Assembly: GCF_036898095.1 (NCBI RefSeq)
Contig: NC_090766.1
Coordinates: 31,185,472-31,249,471, forward strand
Direction: 5' to 3'
Length of the DNA stretch: 64,000 nt
Source of the DNA: Palaemon carinicauda
Taxonomy: Eukaryota > Arthropoda > Malacostraca > Decapoda > Palaemonidae
Shown: positions 36,765 through 47,467 of the stretch, one piece after another
Numbering within the stretch: position 1 is the stretch's first letter
Layout: each line of letters begins with the position of its first letter
Notes under the pieces: generated by a model
Seen by the model: the letters and a program-made list of their open reading frames with translations, nothing else
What the model was told of the DNA's origin: nothing
The model's database searches: none
Position numbers and translations under genes: made by a program

Positions 36765-38042
36765 GCCTTTAGCTGAATTAATAGATATATCAACATCCAT
36801 GCCTATCGTTAAAACGATATCTGAACAAGAAGATTTGGGCTGGAGCGCTGAATTATTACAGACTGAGCAAAGAAAAGATCAGAAATTAGAAACAATTATA
36901 AATGCTTTGAAAGGCAATCATAAGGAAATAGGATATATAAAGTATAAGCAGCAGAATTATATAATCAAAGATAATATCTGTGTAGGATCGTGACAAGGAA
37001 AACCCACAATACACCACATGTAACTAACGACCAGGTAGTGGTACAAATCTCACTTATTTCCACTGTCCTGAATTGGTTGCATGCAAATCCATTGCATGGA
37101 CACCCGGGGTTCTCATTAATGTCACAGAAAGCCAAATCATTGTTTTATTGGCATACGATGCTTACAGATATAAAAAGACACATAGCTAATTGTCGCACAT
37201 GTCAGGAAAACAAAGGGCATACGAAAACACCTGTCAGCCTAGAGGCTTATCCCGTGCCCAATCAACCCTTTGAAAGAATACATTTAGATTTGTTAACAGG
37301 ATTTTACGAGTCAGACAGAGGAAATAAGCACCTCTTAGTAATTGTAGATGCTTTAACTCGATATACAGAACTAATAGCGCTTAAAACTAAAACTGTGATT
37401 GAATGCACTAGGAAGTTTTACGAGTGTTACATTTGTAAACATGGAATTCCTCACATGATAATCTCAGACTTGGGTGGAGAATTTAATAATCACATTCTTA
37501 CCTCATTGTGTGAATTCCTTAGCATAAAGAAAATAAATACCATAATATATCACTCAGAGTCGAATGGACTAGTGGAAAGAGCAAATAGGAAGGTTTTAAA
37601 TATATTAAGAGTAACACTAGGGGGATCAGACCCCAACTGGGATATTGCAATACCTGTGGTACTGAGTACTCTGAATCATTCATATCATATATCAATTAAA
37701 ATGTCACCACATGAAACATTGTATGGTACCCCAGTTATAACGCCTTTCCATGTATTAACGCCTACAACTAATCTATCAAATCCTTTAAAAGAATGTATAA
37801 ATGCAAGCAAAAGTCGTTTTGATATCCTTCGAAAGAATTTAGAAGAATCACAAATCATAATGAAAAGGAATCATGATAAAATAGCGAAGCCAACTAAATC
37901 ATATACCGTGGGTGATGATGTATACATACAGGTAAATGTACGTAAAGGACTCAATTATAAACTAACACCTAAGTTTGAAGGCCCATTTAACATTTTGGAA
38001 ACATTAACGGCCAATAGGTTTAGAGTTCAAAACGTATCCTAA
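36697..38042 (+). pseudogene. pol: Outer element integrase
   Basis: Linker frame 36697-36993, then 36990-38042 (350 codons). The zinc domain has HANPLHGHPGF and NCRTCQENK (HHCC). The catalytic core has HLDLLTGF (first Asp), ISDLGGEF (second Asp) and NGLVERAN (Glu), with 35 residues between the last two. The C-terminal part has a GDDVYIQVN...YKLTPKFEGPF block. It would insert element cDNA with short duplications. Integrase itself looks open and complete; only the linker frame change separates it from RT. Confidence 0.9.
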
Positions 38043-38159
38043 CCCACTGATGAGAGAATCATACCATTGGCTCACATAAGAAATTAAAATAAGAGGGAAA
38101 GAAGTGAGGGAAAGATTTTTATTTGTATGTTAAAAGTTTTCTTCTTAATACAGGAGTAA

Positions 38160-38183
38160 TTACATATATTTTTCTCGTTACAG
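38160..38183 (+). promoter_or_regulatory. Splice acceptor for env
   Basis: TACATATATTTTTCTCGTTACAG: a pyrimidine-rich stretch ending in CAG nine bases before the env ATG (38193). Errantivirus env genes are expressed from a spliced RNA, which fits. No experimental support is available here. Confidence 0.6.
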
Positions 38184-38192
38184 GTTTCCAAG

Positions 38193-38315
38193 ATGAATTT
38201 TTTGTTGATGGGAGTGATATTGTTCGCTCAGACATTTTTCTCGTTTGGGATGAGCTCTAAAACTAAAAGTATAGATTTGAAATATGGCACTATAGTTGAA
38301 AGACAAGAAGACGTT
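38193..38315 (+). pseudogene. env: env, first segment (signal peptide), cut by Mag-2
   Basis: 41 codons beginning MNFLLMGVILFAQTFF, a hydrophobic signal peptide, then a charged stretch. It ends exactly at the Mag-2 insertion, with the duplicated ACGTT at 38311-38315. The frame resumes at 43726 after the second ACGTT, with no frame change. The role of the family is membrane glycoprotein and cell entry in errantiviruses. Here the gene is separated into three pieces and is not expressible. Confidence 0.75.
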
Positions 38316-38800
38316 TGTTATGTATTATTGTAATAATGTACTATATTATTTCAAGTGTTGCAGGTATTGTGCAACATTGCATCATATTGTATGAATAAAA
38401 CATGTTATCCTTTGTACATAAGTGTAATGATTTGTTTTGGTATTAGGATTCAAACATTTGTTGATTACCTCAGAGATAGGATGTGATTTTTTATAGTTTT
38501 TGTACTGGAGTAGAATTTGAGTCTTTTCAGAGCGATGCTCTTTTGTTTAGCAATTTTTTGGTTTTGTCTTATTGTGTATGACGCTCCACACACACTTAGG
38601 AGTCAGCTGTCAAAGAGCCATGTAGTCACATATATCATTAAAGGTGTATTTTAAGAATACCAACTTCTTATTAAATCCCACCAAGAAAAATTGACGACAA
38701 AAGATGGGATCAGCTGAGAAATAATTACTAACAATTGTTCATCTATGTTCCAGGTAATTATTATGGTTAATAGAACTTCCTACCAAAGTGATACTCAACA
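38316..38800 (+). repeat. Mag-2 5' LTR
   Basis: TGTTATGTATTATTG to GATACTCAACA. The last 111 bases (38690-38800) begin with PBS-like ATTGACGAC and hold CCAGGTAATT, which resembles a splice junction. Confidence 0.93.
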
Positions 38801-38911
38801 ATGGAAGACAAAAGATGGGATCAGCTGAGAAATAATTACTAACAATTGTTCATCTATGTTCCAGGTAATTATTATGGTTAATAGAACTTCCTACCAAAGT
38901 GATACTCAACA
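38801..38911 (+). repeat. Extra U5 unit of Mag-2
   Basis: A second copy of LTR positions 38690-38800 (starting ATGGAAGACAAAAGATGGG), almost identical, placed between the LTR and the primer site. Confidence 0.93.
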
Positions 38912-38913
38912 AT

Positions 38914-38931
38914 TGGCGACGCTCAGAAGGA
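38914..38931 (+). other. Mag-2 primer-binding site
   Basis: TGGCGACGCTCAGAAGGA, directly after the U5 units, at the position where a tRNA primer would anneal. I cannot name the tRNA with confidence. Confidence 0.7.
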
Positions 38932-39141
38932 CGAACACACGCAGGGAGAAACATTGGACCTTATGTAGAAGGACGGCCAGCACAAGAGAAGGTCCGTTTA
39001 CACATTAAGGGACAAGAGGAAAATCGCCCAATGAAGATTCTACAAGCAGCAGAACAGGAATTTCATCAAACAAACAAAACAAGAAAGGGTGAAATTTAAA
39101 GTTGGGTAGGCTACAAAACAGGTAGGAAGGTAAGACTCAAA

Positions 39142-40044
39142 ATGCCTTTTAATATAGAACACCCCGAAAGTTTCAGCATCACTGCTGAGCCCAATTCTGT
39201 TGCAACACGATGGCAACAGTGGTGTGAGGAATTTAAGATTTATTTAGAAGCATTAGGGAACATGAAGGATGCCCAAAATAAGGCAATATTACTTCATACA
39301 GCAGGTAGGGAAGTTTGGGAAGTGTTTAAGACTTTGCAGCCTACAGATGACACAAGTGAAGCTGCAATTAAAGCTCTTACCACATATTTTGCTCCTCAGG
39401 TCAATACATTTATTGAAAGATACCAGTTTTCAGCGCAGGCTTATCAGAAAGAAAATGAAAGTTTAGATGCATTTGTGACTAGGCTAAAGAATTTAGCCAT
39501 TTCATGTGAATTTCTAGAGTTAGAAAATGTTATCATAGATCAAGTAATTGCACATTGCACATCACAAGTGCTAAGAAAGAAATTATTGCAAGATAAAGAT
39601 TTAACATTAGAAAAGGTATTGATAACAGGCAGAGCTTTAGAAACATCAAATAGGCAAAGTAACATAATAGGTAGTTCTACAAGCAATAAAATGGAAAATT
39701 CTAAAATTAATACAGTAGGTTCTAAGTGGAAAAACAATAAGAATCAGAGAAGGAATATGTCAAAGCCTAGTCATAGAAAAGTGTCTAACACTAATGTTCA
39801 TAAATATCAGAATCAGGCTTATACACAGAAACAACGGGAAAAACCAAAGTGTTATAGGTGTGGTAAAACTGATCATCTTGCCTACGAAGCAAAGAAATGC
39901 CCTGCTACTGGACAGACATACCAGAATTGTAGAAAGATGGGTCATTTTGCAACTGCTTGTAGATTCACTAAACAGTACACGAAGAAAATAAATGCTACAG
40001 TTGATACTATTGGTCAAGAGAATAATGAGGGAAAATGTTCATGA
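39142..40044 (+). pseudogene. gag: Mag-2 gag
   Basis: 300 codons from MPFNIEHPESFSITAEP. Capsid-like part (TRWQQWCEEFKIYLEALG, SLDAFVTRLKNLA), basic linker, then two zinc knuckles: CYRCGKTDHLAYEAKKC and CQ-like TYQNCRKMGHFATAC, the first Cys of the second knuckle being replaced by Tyr. The frame ends at 40044 because of one extra G in GAGGGAAAATG (about 40027-40031); the inverted sister copy runs on without a stop into protease. Gag and protease are therefore one frame in this family. Confidence 0.9.
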
Positions 40045-40225
40045 TAATCAGGTTAGGTCAGAAACTGATTTTGCGTTTTGCATTAATTCCGTCAACAAAG
40101 GTGCAAAGAAACATATCATGGTAGAAGTAATCATAAATAGTAAACCAATTTTGATGCAAGTTGACACAGCAGCCGATGTATCAATTATGTCTGAGAAAAC
40201 GGCTAAAAACATTCCTAATTTGTAA
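39992..40225 (+). pseudogene. pol: Mag-2 protease start
   Basis: Continues the gag frame after the shift. The active-site segment is LMQVDTAADVSIMS, D-T-A rather than the usual D-T/S-G. The frame stops at TAA 40223-40225, which is TTA (Leu) in the sister copies. Confidence 0.85.
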
Positions 40226-40246
40226 TTAGAAGGAACAAATAGAGTT

Positions 40247-41768
40247 TTGAATGGTTATAATGGTTTTGATATTCAGGTGATAGGTGCTTCAAACATAGAA
40301 GTACAGTACAAAGAACAGAAATTAGAGAGAATGCCATTAACAGTAGTAAAAGGTAATGGACAAACTTTGCTAGGTTTAGATTGGCTACAGTATTTGAAGT
40401 TAGATTGGCTACAGTATTTGAAGTTAGATTGGCCTAGTATTTTGAAGGTTACAGGTACACAAGATGAAAACAAAAATGAAATATCTATGGATAATATCAT
40501 ATCAGAGATTCAAGACGTATTTGAAGATAGAATAGGTACAGTAAAGAACGCAAAGGCAATTTTAGTTTTGAAACCTGACAGTTCTCCTAGATTTTTTGCT
40601 CCCAGACCAGTACCGTATGCATTGAAAAGTGCAGTTGAAACAGAAATCAGGAGATTGAAAATGAAGGTTCCTGGGAAAGGGTTACATATTCAGATTGGGC
40701 TATTCCATTAGTTCCTATTGTGAAGGAAAGTGGACAGGTTAGGTTATGTGGAGATTACAAAGTAACGTTAAATCCACAACGGCAAGTAGCTCAACATCCC
40801 TTACCAAATCCGAAAGACATGTTTGCAACTATGTCAGGATGCAGTGTTTTTTTAAATTAGATTTAAGACAAGCATTTCAACAGCTTCCCATGGATGAAAC
40901 TTCACAAGAATTATGTACAGTAAATACATCCTTAGGTTTGTTTAGACCAAAGAGATTACCTTATGGAGTTGCAAGTAGTCCAGCTATATGGCAACAAACT
41001 ATGGATAAGATTTTTTCAGGATTGCAAGGAGTATTCATTTTTATAGATGATATTTTAATTGCTGGTAAAGACACAAGAGAACATAGAGAAAGATTGCGAA
41101 CAGTTCTGAAGAAGTTGAAGGAACATAATATTAGAGTAAATAAGAACAAATGTATTTTAGAAGTTGATTCAGTGGAATACTTAGGTTTTGTAATAAATGG
41201 CAAGGGTATTCACAAAACTAAAGAGAGGATTAAAGCTGTACAATCAACAAAAGTGCCAGAAAATGTTGAGGAATTACAATCATTTCTAGGTTTAGTAACA
41301 TTTTATGGGAATTTCATTCAGAATTTGTCTACAATTGCACATCCATTGTATCATCTGTTGAATAAGGGTGTAGAATGGAAGTGGACAAAAGAGTGTCAGG
41401 AATCTTTTGAAAGAATCAAGCAGGAAATAACATCACCTACATTCTTAGTACATTATCAAATGGATTTACCAGTTAAATTAGTATGTGATGCATCAAACAT
41501 AGGTTTAGGTGCAGTATTATCTCATGTAATGCCAGATGGAACAGAAAAGCCAATTGCATTCACTTCTGGAGTATTGAACAAGGCAGAAAGGAATTACTCT
41601 CAAATAGAAAAGGAAGGTTTAGCATTAGTTTATGGAGTTAAAAAATTCCATATGTATCTTTATGGTAGGAAAAAGTTCACACTTGTTACAGATCATAAAC
41701 CTTTATTAGCAATATTGGGTCCAAAAACAAGTTTACCTACGTTGGTAGCTGCAAGACTACAACGTTGA
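40247..41768 (+). pseudogene. pol: Mag-2 protease end, reverse transcriptase and RNase H
   Basis: Frame 40247-40711: end of protease (LLGLDWLQYLK, with an 8-residue/24-base tandem duplication at about 40382-40430), linker and RT start (APRPVPYALK); it loses frame near 40656. Frame 40746-41768: RT palm (KLDLRQAFQQLPMD, LPYGVASSPAIWQQ, FIFIDDILIAGK), connection (SVEYLGFVING, FLGLVTFYGNF) and RNase H (VCDASNIGLGAVL, NYSQIEKEGLALVYG, TDHKPLLAIL). A base is missing in CAGTGTTTTTTTAAATT near 40850, so the beginning of this frame is out of register. TGA 41766-41768 replaces a Trp codon. mag/SURL clade by wording. Confidence 0.9.
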
Positions 41769-42315
41769 GCAATTACGTTAGCAGCGTACTACTATGATAT
41801 AGAATACCGTCCAACATCAAACATGGGTAATGCAGATGCTTTATCTAGATTACCCGTAGACAAAGCTCCAGAGGAGTATGATGACAGTGTTCTGTTAATT
41901 TCTGTATATGATGTACCAATAACTGCAAAAGATGTAGCACACAGTACCAAGAGAGACCCAGTACTTAGTAAGGTTTTGGAGAGTTTAATGACAGGTAGGG
42001 ACTTATGTGGAAAAGAGGAAAATTGTAAACTTCAAGGATATATGATATGAACTGAGTGTAACACAAGGAATAGTGATGAGAGGTTCAAGGGTAGTTATTC
42101 CTAATTCACTGAGAAATAAGGTTTTGTCTGAAATACATGCTGATCACCAAGGTATTGTAAAATCAAAGTCAATTGCGAGAACTTTTGTATGGTGGCCAGG
42201 TGTAGATAAAGATGTGGAATCTTATGTAAAGAATTGTATGAATTGTGTTATGCAACAGAACAATCCTCAATTTGCTAGAATGCACCCGTGGGAGTTACCC
42301 AGGTATCCATGGTAA
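41769..42315 (+). pseudogene. pol: Mag-2 RNase H tail and integrase zinc domain
   Basis: Frame 41823-42050 (NADALSRLPVDKAPEE) ends the RNase H/connection and stops early; frame 42073-42315 has the HHCC domain (IHADHQGI, WWPGVDKDVES, NCMNCVMQQNN) and stops with TAA at 42313-42315 after RYPW, before the core. The tandem block starts inside it at 42187. Confidence 0.88.
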
Positions 42316-43200
42316 AGAGTGCATATAGATTTTGCAGGTCCTTTTTTAAATTATTTGTTTTTGATAGTAGTAGATGCTTACAGTAGGTGGCCAGAAATTA
42401 TCCCAATGAAGACAACGTCTTACGCCACAATAAAAGAGTTAATGCAAATTTTTTCAACGCACGGTATTCCAGAAAGAATTGTTACAGATAATGGTCCACA
42501 ATTTACCTCACAAGAGTTTAAAGAATTTTGTAATGTCAATGGTATAAAGCATACATTTTCAGCTACATATCATCCATCTACTAATGGAGAGGCTGAAAGA
42601 TTTGTCCAAACGTTTAAACACAATATGAAGTGTGGAAAAACAAATTCAGGTAATATATTTTTGCATGTGTCAAAATTTTTATTGTCTTTTAGAACAACGC
42701 CGCACAGCACAACAGGCATGACACCCTCAAATTTGTTAATGGGGAGAAGGATAAGGTGTAAGTTAGATTTGTTGTATCCAAGTTTGCAAAGTGATTTAGA
42801 AGATAAAGGGTATAAACAAGTAGCAAAGCTTCCTGATGTAAGACATTTTTTACCTTTATCTGATGTCATGGTAAGATCGTACAACACTCCAGAGAAGTGG
42901 GTACCAGGAGAGATTGTAAGAGAGATAGGAAATTTACATTATGATGTTCGTGTTGGTGATAATGTTGTAAAACATCATGTTGATCAATTGCAGCCGTTAA
43001 ACAGAAAGACAGTAGAGCATGTGAATGTTAGAGATGAGAAACTTAAAGAAGTAGTTAGATCAAATGAGTCAAATACTAACCAAGATGGTCCAACATCCAA
43101 TGTAGATTCAGAACCAATTCATGTACCAGTACAAGATGAGGTTAAAGTGCTTCCTAATAGGATTAACAGAGGAAAGCCCACTGAGAGATTAGATTTATGA
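42316..43200 (+). CDS. pol: Mag-2 integrase core and C-terminus
   Basis: 293 open codons from 42319 (the first Met is not a natural start; the frame is continuous with the zinc domain apart from the TAA). HIDFAGPF (first Asp), VTDNGPQFTS (second Asp), TNGEAERF (Glu), 35 residues between the last two. The C-terminus has KWVPGEIVREIG and HVDQLQPLN. The end at 43198-43200 is followed by 20 bases and then the polypurine tract. An identical-length copy is at 56582-57463. Confidence 0.88.
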   Translation, partial: RVHIDFAGPFLNYLFLIVVDAYSRWPEIIPMKTTSYATIKELMQIFSTHGIPERIVTDNGPQFTSQEFKEFCNVNGIKHTFSATYHPSTNGEAERFVQTFKHNMKCGKTNSGNIFLHVSKFLLSFRTTPHSTTGMTPSNLLMGRRIRCKLDLLYPSLQSDLEDKGYKQVAKLPDVRHFLPLSDVMVRSYNTPEKWVPGEIVREIGNLHYDVRVGDNVVKHHVDQLQPLNRKTVEHVNVRDEKLKEVVRSNESNTNQDGPTSNVDSEPIHVPVQDEVKVLPNRINRGKPTERLDL

Positions 43201-43221
43201 AGATTTTTACAATGTCAAGTT

Positions 43222-43235
43222 AAGCGGGAGGAGAC
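43222..43235 (+). other. Mag-2 polypurine tract
   Basis: AAGCGGGAGGAGAC immediately before TGTTATG of the 3' LTR, the plus-strand primer site in reverse transcription. The same tract is at 57485-57498. Confidence 0.85.
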
Positions 43236-43720
43236 TGTTATGTATTATTGTAATAATGTACTATATTATTTCAAGTGTTGCAGGTATTGCGCAACATTGC
43301 ATCATATTGTATGAATAAAACATGTTATCCTTTGTACATAAGTGTAATGATTTGTTTTGGTATTAGGATTCAAACATTTGTTGATTACCTCAGAGATAGG
43401 ATGTGATTCTTTATAGTTTTTGTACTGGAGTAGGATTTGAGTCTTTTCAGAGTGATGCTCTTTTGTTTAGCAATGTTTTGATTTTGTCTTATTGTGTATG
43501 ACGCTCCACACACACTTAGGAGTCAGCTGTCAAAGAGCCATGTAGTCACATATATCATTAAAAGTGTATTTTAAGAATACCAACGTCTTATTAAATCCCA
43601 CCAAGAAAAATTGACGACAAAAGATGGGATCAGCTGAGAAATAATTACTAACAATTGTTCATCTATGTTCCAGGTAATTATTATGGTTAATAGAACTTCC
43701 TACCAAAGTGATACTCAACA
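43236..43720 (+). repeat. Mag-2 3' LTR
   Basis: 485 bases, ends GATACTCAACA, followed by the duplicated target ACGTT at 43721. Confidence 0.95.
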
Positions 43721-43725
43721 ACGTT

Positions 43726-44817
43726 TTTATTACATCAAGTAACGTAGTAGTAGAAGTGCGAATGCAAGCAATTTTTCTCCCAGAGAATAACGTCACTAGC
43801 TTAAAAAGCGCCATTTCAAGGTTTGCTGTCTCATTAGATGAATTGCTCAGAAGACATTTTCATTTGACTACAGAGAGTTCGCTTAGATCGACACTAAAAG
43901 TTGCAGAGATGCTATCTGATGACTTGCAAAATAAGACTTACGAGACAGAATCTTTGGCTCGTGACCTTTTGATGTGGACTGTAGGACATGAAAATAAAGA
44001 GAGACGTAACCTGTTTATTTTTGCTGCACTAAACATCTTTGGGTCTATTGCAAGTTTAGGTTTAGGAATTTCCAATTGTCTTAGGATTAGTAATCAAAAT
44101 AAGAAAGTTAAGTTCTTGGCTCATGAAGATGAATTGATTATGTCAGAACTAAGGAATCAGTTAGCTTCAATCAATCAAATTATGAGTTTAGTAAATGAAC
44201 ATTCAAGTAGTATTAATCAGATTATGGAAGTACAGGATTTGTTGGCAACGTTAACGTATTATGATTCAAAAATAGATCACATACATAACAGAATTGCACA
44301 TTTCATTGAGAAATCAAAAGATTATGTAGAAGCCATCACGTTAGCAACTATAAGGTGTACTGTCACCCCATTTGTTGCCAATAAAATACTTAAAGTTAAT
44401 TGTGGAGAACGGACGGGAGAAACTAGGCTATATTCCTTTGTTAGACGCACGTAGGTTAGAATTTTATTACAGCCTAATTACAGTAAGCGTTGAAAATAAC
44501 AGGATTATGATTACAATAACCTTTGATTCTTCTGATGCCTGGCAATCTTACAGGATATCACCATTTCCGACTTTCATGACGAATCACTCAAATCCAGTAA
44601 TATCCAGTTTGACAGGACACGTATTGATTTCCGCAGACAAGGAAACATATACGGTCATTAAAGACTTAAATCAATTAACTCACTGTTCAGACGCAATGGA
44701 TAGAAAAATATGTACAGCTGACTCATTTGAATTCCATAAAAACTTAATGGATTCATGCGAGTTAGGTATAGTGCTAGATGGTGCTCTCTCCCATACAAGT
44801 GAAAATTGTCTGGATGA
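43726..44817 (+). pseudogene. env: env, middle segment
   Basis: Follows segment 1 in frame. Frame to 44454: a surface-like part, then a dibasic site (KERR) followed directly by a hydrophobic stretch of about 20 residues (about 44008-44070) that resembles a fusion peptide; then long helical heptad-like sequence (ELRNQLASINQIMSLV...). Stop TAG at 44452-44454 is bypassed by the overlapping frame 44372 onward, so there is one frameshift near 44390-44450. The second frame has Cys residues (THCSDAM, DSCELG, ENCLDD), and ends at GATGA (44813-44817) where Mag-B entered. The layout is that of a class I type fusion glycoprotein; family assignment is inference. Confidence 0.7.
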
Positions 44818-45022
44818 TATGATGTATGGATGTTTAGGTAGGAAGTTCTATTAACCATAATAATTACCTGGAACAGAGATGAATAAGTGATAGTAATTAT
44901 TTCTCAGCTGATCCCATCTTCGTTGATATGTTCTTGATGGATAATAATACGTTGGTATTATAAAATACAACTTTAATGTATAAAAGACTACATTATGAAC
45001 TTCACTTTGTGACAGCTGACTC

Positions 45023-46497
45023 TCAAGTGTATATGGAGCGTCTTACACAAATCTCACAAACCAAAACATTAAGGGGGAGGAGACTGTTATGTTTCAAAAC
45101 TAAAATTGCCTTTGCGTTCTTTACTGTACCTATTTTATCTTCAAATACGTCTTGAAACTCTGATAGGATATCATCCATAGACATTTCATTTTTGTTTTCA
45201 TCTTGTCTACCTGCAACCTTCAAAATACTAGGCCAATCTAACTTCAAATACTGTAGCCAATCTAAACCTAGCAAAGTTTGTCCATTACCTTTTACTACTG
45301 TTAAAGGCATTCTCTCTAATTTCTGTTCTTTGTACTGTACTTCTACGTTCGAAGCACCTATTACCTGAATATCAAAACCATTATAACTTTTCAAATCTCT
45401 ATTTGTACCTTCTAATAACAAATTAGGAATGCCTTTAGCCATTTTCTCAGACATAATTGATACATCGGCTGCTGTGTCAACTTGCATCAAAATTGGTTTA
45501 CCATTTATGATTACTTCTACCATGATATGTTTCTTTGCACCTTTATTGACTGAATTTATGTGAAACGCAAAATCAGTTTCTGAACTAACCTGATTATCAT
45601 GAACATTTTCCTCATTATTCTCTTGACCCATAGTATCAACTGTAGCATTTATTTTCTTTGCGTACTGTTTAGGAAATCTACAAGCAGTTGCAAAATGACC
45701 TAGCTTTCTGCAATTCTGGCATGTCTGTCCAGTAGCAGGGCATTTCTTTGCTTCGTATGCAAGATGATCAGTTTTACCACACCTAAACACTTGGGTTTTT
45801 CCTGTTGTTTCTGTGAATAAGCCTGATTCTGATATTTATGAACATTAGTGTTAGGCACTTTTCTATGACTAGGCTTTGACATATTCCTTCTCTGATTCTC
45901 ATTGGTTTTCCACTTAGAACCTATTGTATTAATTTTAGAATTTTCCATTCTATTGCTTGTAGAACTACCTATTATGTGACTTTGCCTATTTGATGTTTCT
46001 AAAGCTCTGCCTGTTATCAATACCTTTTCTAATGTTAAATCTTTATCTTGCAATAATTTCTTTCTTAGCTCTTCTGATGTGCAATGTGCAATTACTTGAT
46101 CTATGATAACATTCTCTAACTTTAGAAATTCACATGAAACAGCTAAATTCTTTAGTCTAGTCACAAATGCATCTAAACTTTCATTTTCTTTCTGATAAGC
46201 TTGCGCTGAAAACTGGTATCTTTCAAAAAATTTATTGACTTGAGGAGCAAAATATGTGGTAAGAGCCTTAATTGCAGCTTCACTTGTGTCATCTGTAGGC
46301 TGCAAAGTCTTAAACACTTCCCGAACTTCCCTACCTGCTGTATGAAGTAATAATGCCTTCTTTTGTGCATCCTTCATGTTCCCTAATGCTTCTAAATAAA
46401 TCTTAAATTCCTCACACCACTGTTGCCATCGTGTTGCAACAGAATTAGGCTCAGCAGTGACGCTGAAACCTGGTGGCGGTTCGATATTAAAAGGCAT
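45023..46497 (-). pseudogene. gag: Mag-B gag-protease, copy A, frameshifted
   Basis: Starts MPFNIEPPPGFSVTAEP at 46497. Same domains as copy B (59286-60761), but one A is missing in the run at about 45785 (CACACCTAAACAC against CACACCTAAAACAC), so the frame breaks at the first zinc knuckle (frames 46497-45700 and 45790-45023). The protease motif QVDTAADVSIMS is present. The end of the frame runs into the truncated LTR. Confidence 0.92.
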
Positions 46498-46502
46498 TTT
46501 GT

Positions 46503-47005
46503 TTGCTTACCTTGTGGTAGGTTAAGTTGCTATTCTGCAGTCACAAGTATACTTCCTACCTACCCAATTTAAATTTCACCCTTTTGTGTATTTGATGAAA
46601 TTCCTATTCTGCTGATGGTAAAATCTTCATTGGGCGATTTTACTCTTGTTTTCCGACGTAAATAGACCTTCTCTTGTGCTGGCCGTCTTTGTACATAGGC
46701 TCCAATGCTTCTCCCTGCTTGCTTCTCCCTGCTTGTCCGTCGTCCTCAATCGTCGCCAAAATATGATGTATGGATGTTTAGGTAGGAAGTTCTATTAACC
46801 ATAATAATTACCTGGAACAGAGATGAATAAGTGTTAGTAATTATTTCTCAGCTGATCCCATCTTCGTTGCCAAAATATGATGTATGGATGTTTAGGTAGG
46901 AAGTTCTATTAACCATAATAATTACCTGGAACAGAGATGAATAAGTGTTAGTAATTATTTCTCAGCTGATCCCATCTTCGTTGATATGTTCTTGATGGAT
47001 AATAA
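46503..47005 (-). repeat. Mag-B leader and U5 units, copy A
   Basis: On the minus strand: LTR end, then two further near-identical U5 units (borders at about 46867 and 46761, each ending CATACATCATA and followed by TTTTGGCAAC or TTTTGGCGAC), then a leader to the gag ATG. Three tandem U5 units in total, counting the one in the LTR. Confidence 0.88.
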
Positions 47006-47385
47006 ACGGATTTTGAGCGAAGCGAAAAATCTATTTTTGGGTGAGATAGCCATGGCGTCCTGATGGAAGGTTCCTGTTTGGTAGCTTCCTTGGGTATAAG
47101 ACTACTAAGATATTCCCAGAGAATTTAACCACAGGTTATCACAGAATTCTAACTTCTGGAGCGAGTATCTCAAAGGTTTCCCTTTAAGACATCGTAATAC
47201 AACAGGGGACACGCATGTCTGGTCGTGCCACATAGCTATCTCCACCCCGAACAGAGTTAACGCTTCGGTGTGTAAGGGCTGAGAATAGCTGGGAGCCGTT
47301 CCACAGCTAATCTCACTCGTGGCTACTACTGATACTCGAGACGTAAACAAACGGACGCCATTGCTCTAATGACGTCACGCGCGTC
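47006..47385. repeat. DIRS left terminus and inverted repeat
   Basis: Tip CGGATTTTGAGCGAAGCG...GAGATA (47007-47048) unique to this side, then the 337-base inverted repeat from GCCATGGCG to ACGCGCGTC. The 81-codon frame within it (47350-47105) recurs unchanged in the right repeat. Confidence 0.93.
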
Positions 47386-47467
47386 TTTATCCTGGCGCCA
47401 GTTGCTGCCCATCACCATGATACAGTTGTGTAGGGTGGGAGCAAACTGAACGAAGTAGTAGGGAGGG

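Larger units (their letters stand above)
38316..43720 (+). mobile_element. Mag-2: mag-like Ty3/gypsy element inserted in env
   Basis: LTRs 38316-38800 and 43236-43720, both 485 bases and differing at eight positions by eye. The 5-bp duplication ACGTT lies at 38311-38315 and 43721-43725. Internal order: extra U5 unit, PBS, gag, protease, RT-RNase H, integrase, polypurine tract. Several single-base lesions disable it. Its 3' half from 42187 is part of the tandem duplication. Confidence 0.95.

Noticed and set aside
47105..47350. 81-codon frame repeated exactly at 55457-55702
   Set aside because: Both copies lie in the DIRS inverted repeats, so identity comes from the repeat, not from coding constraint; no domain is visible.
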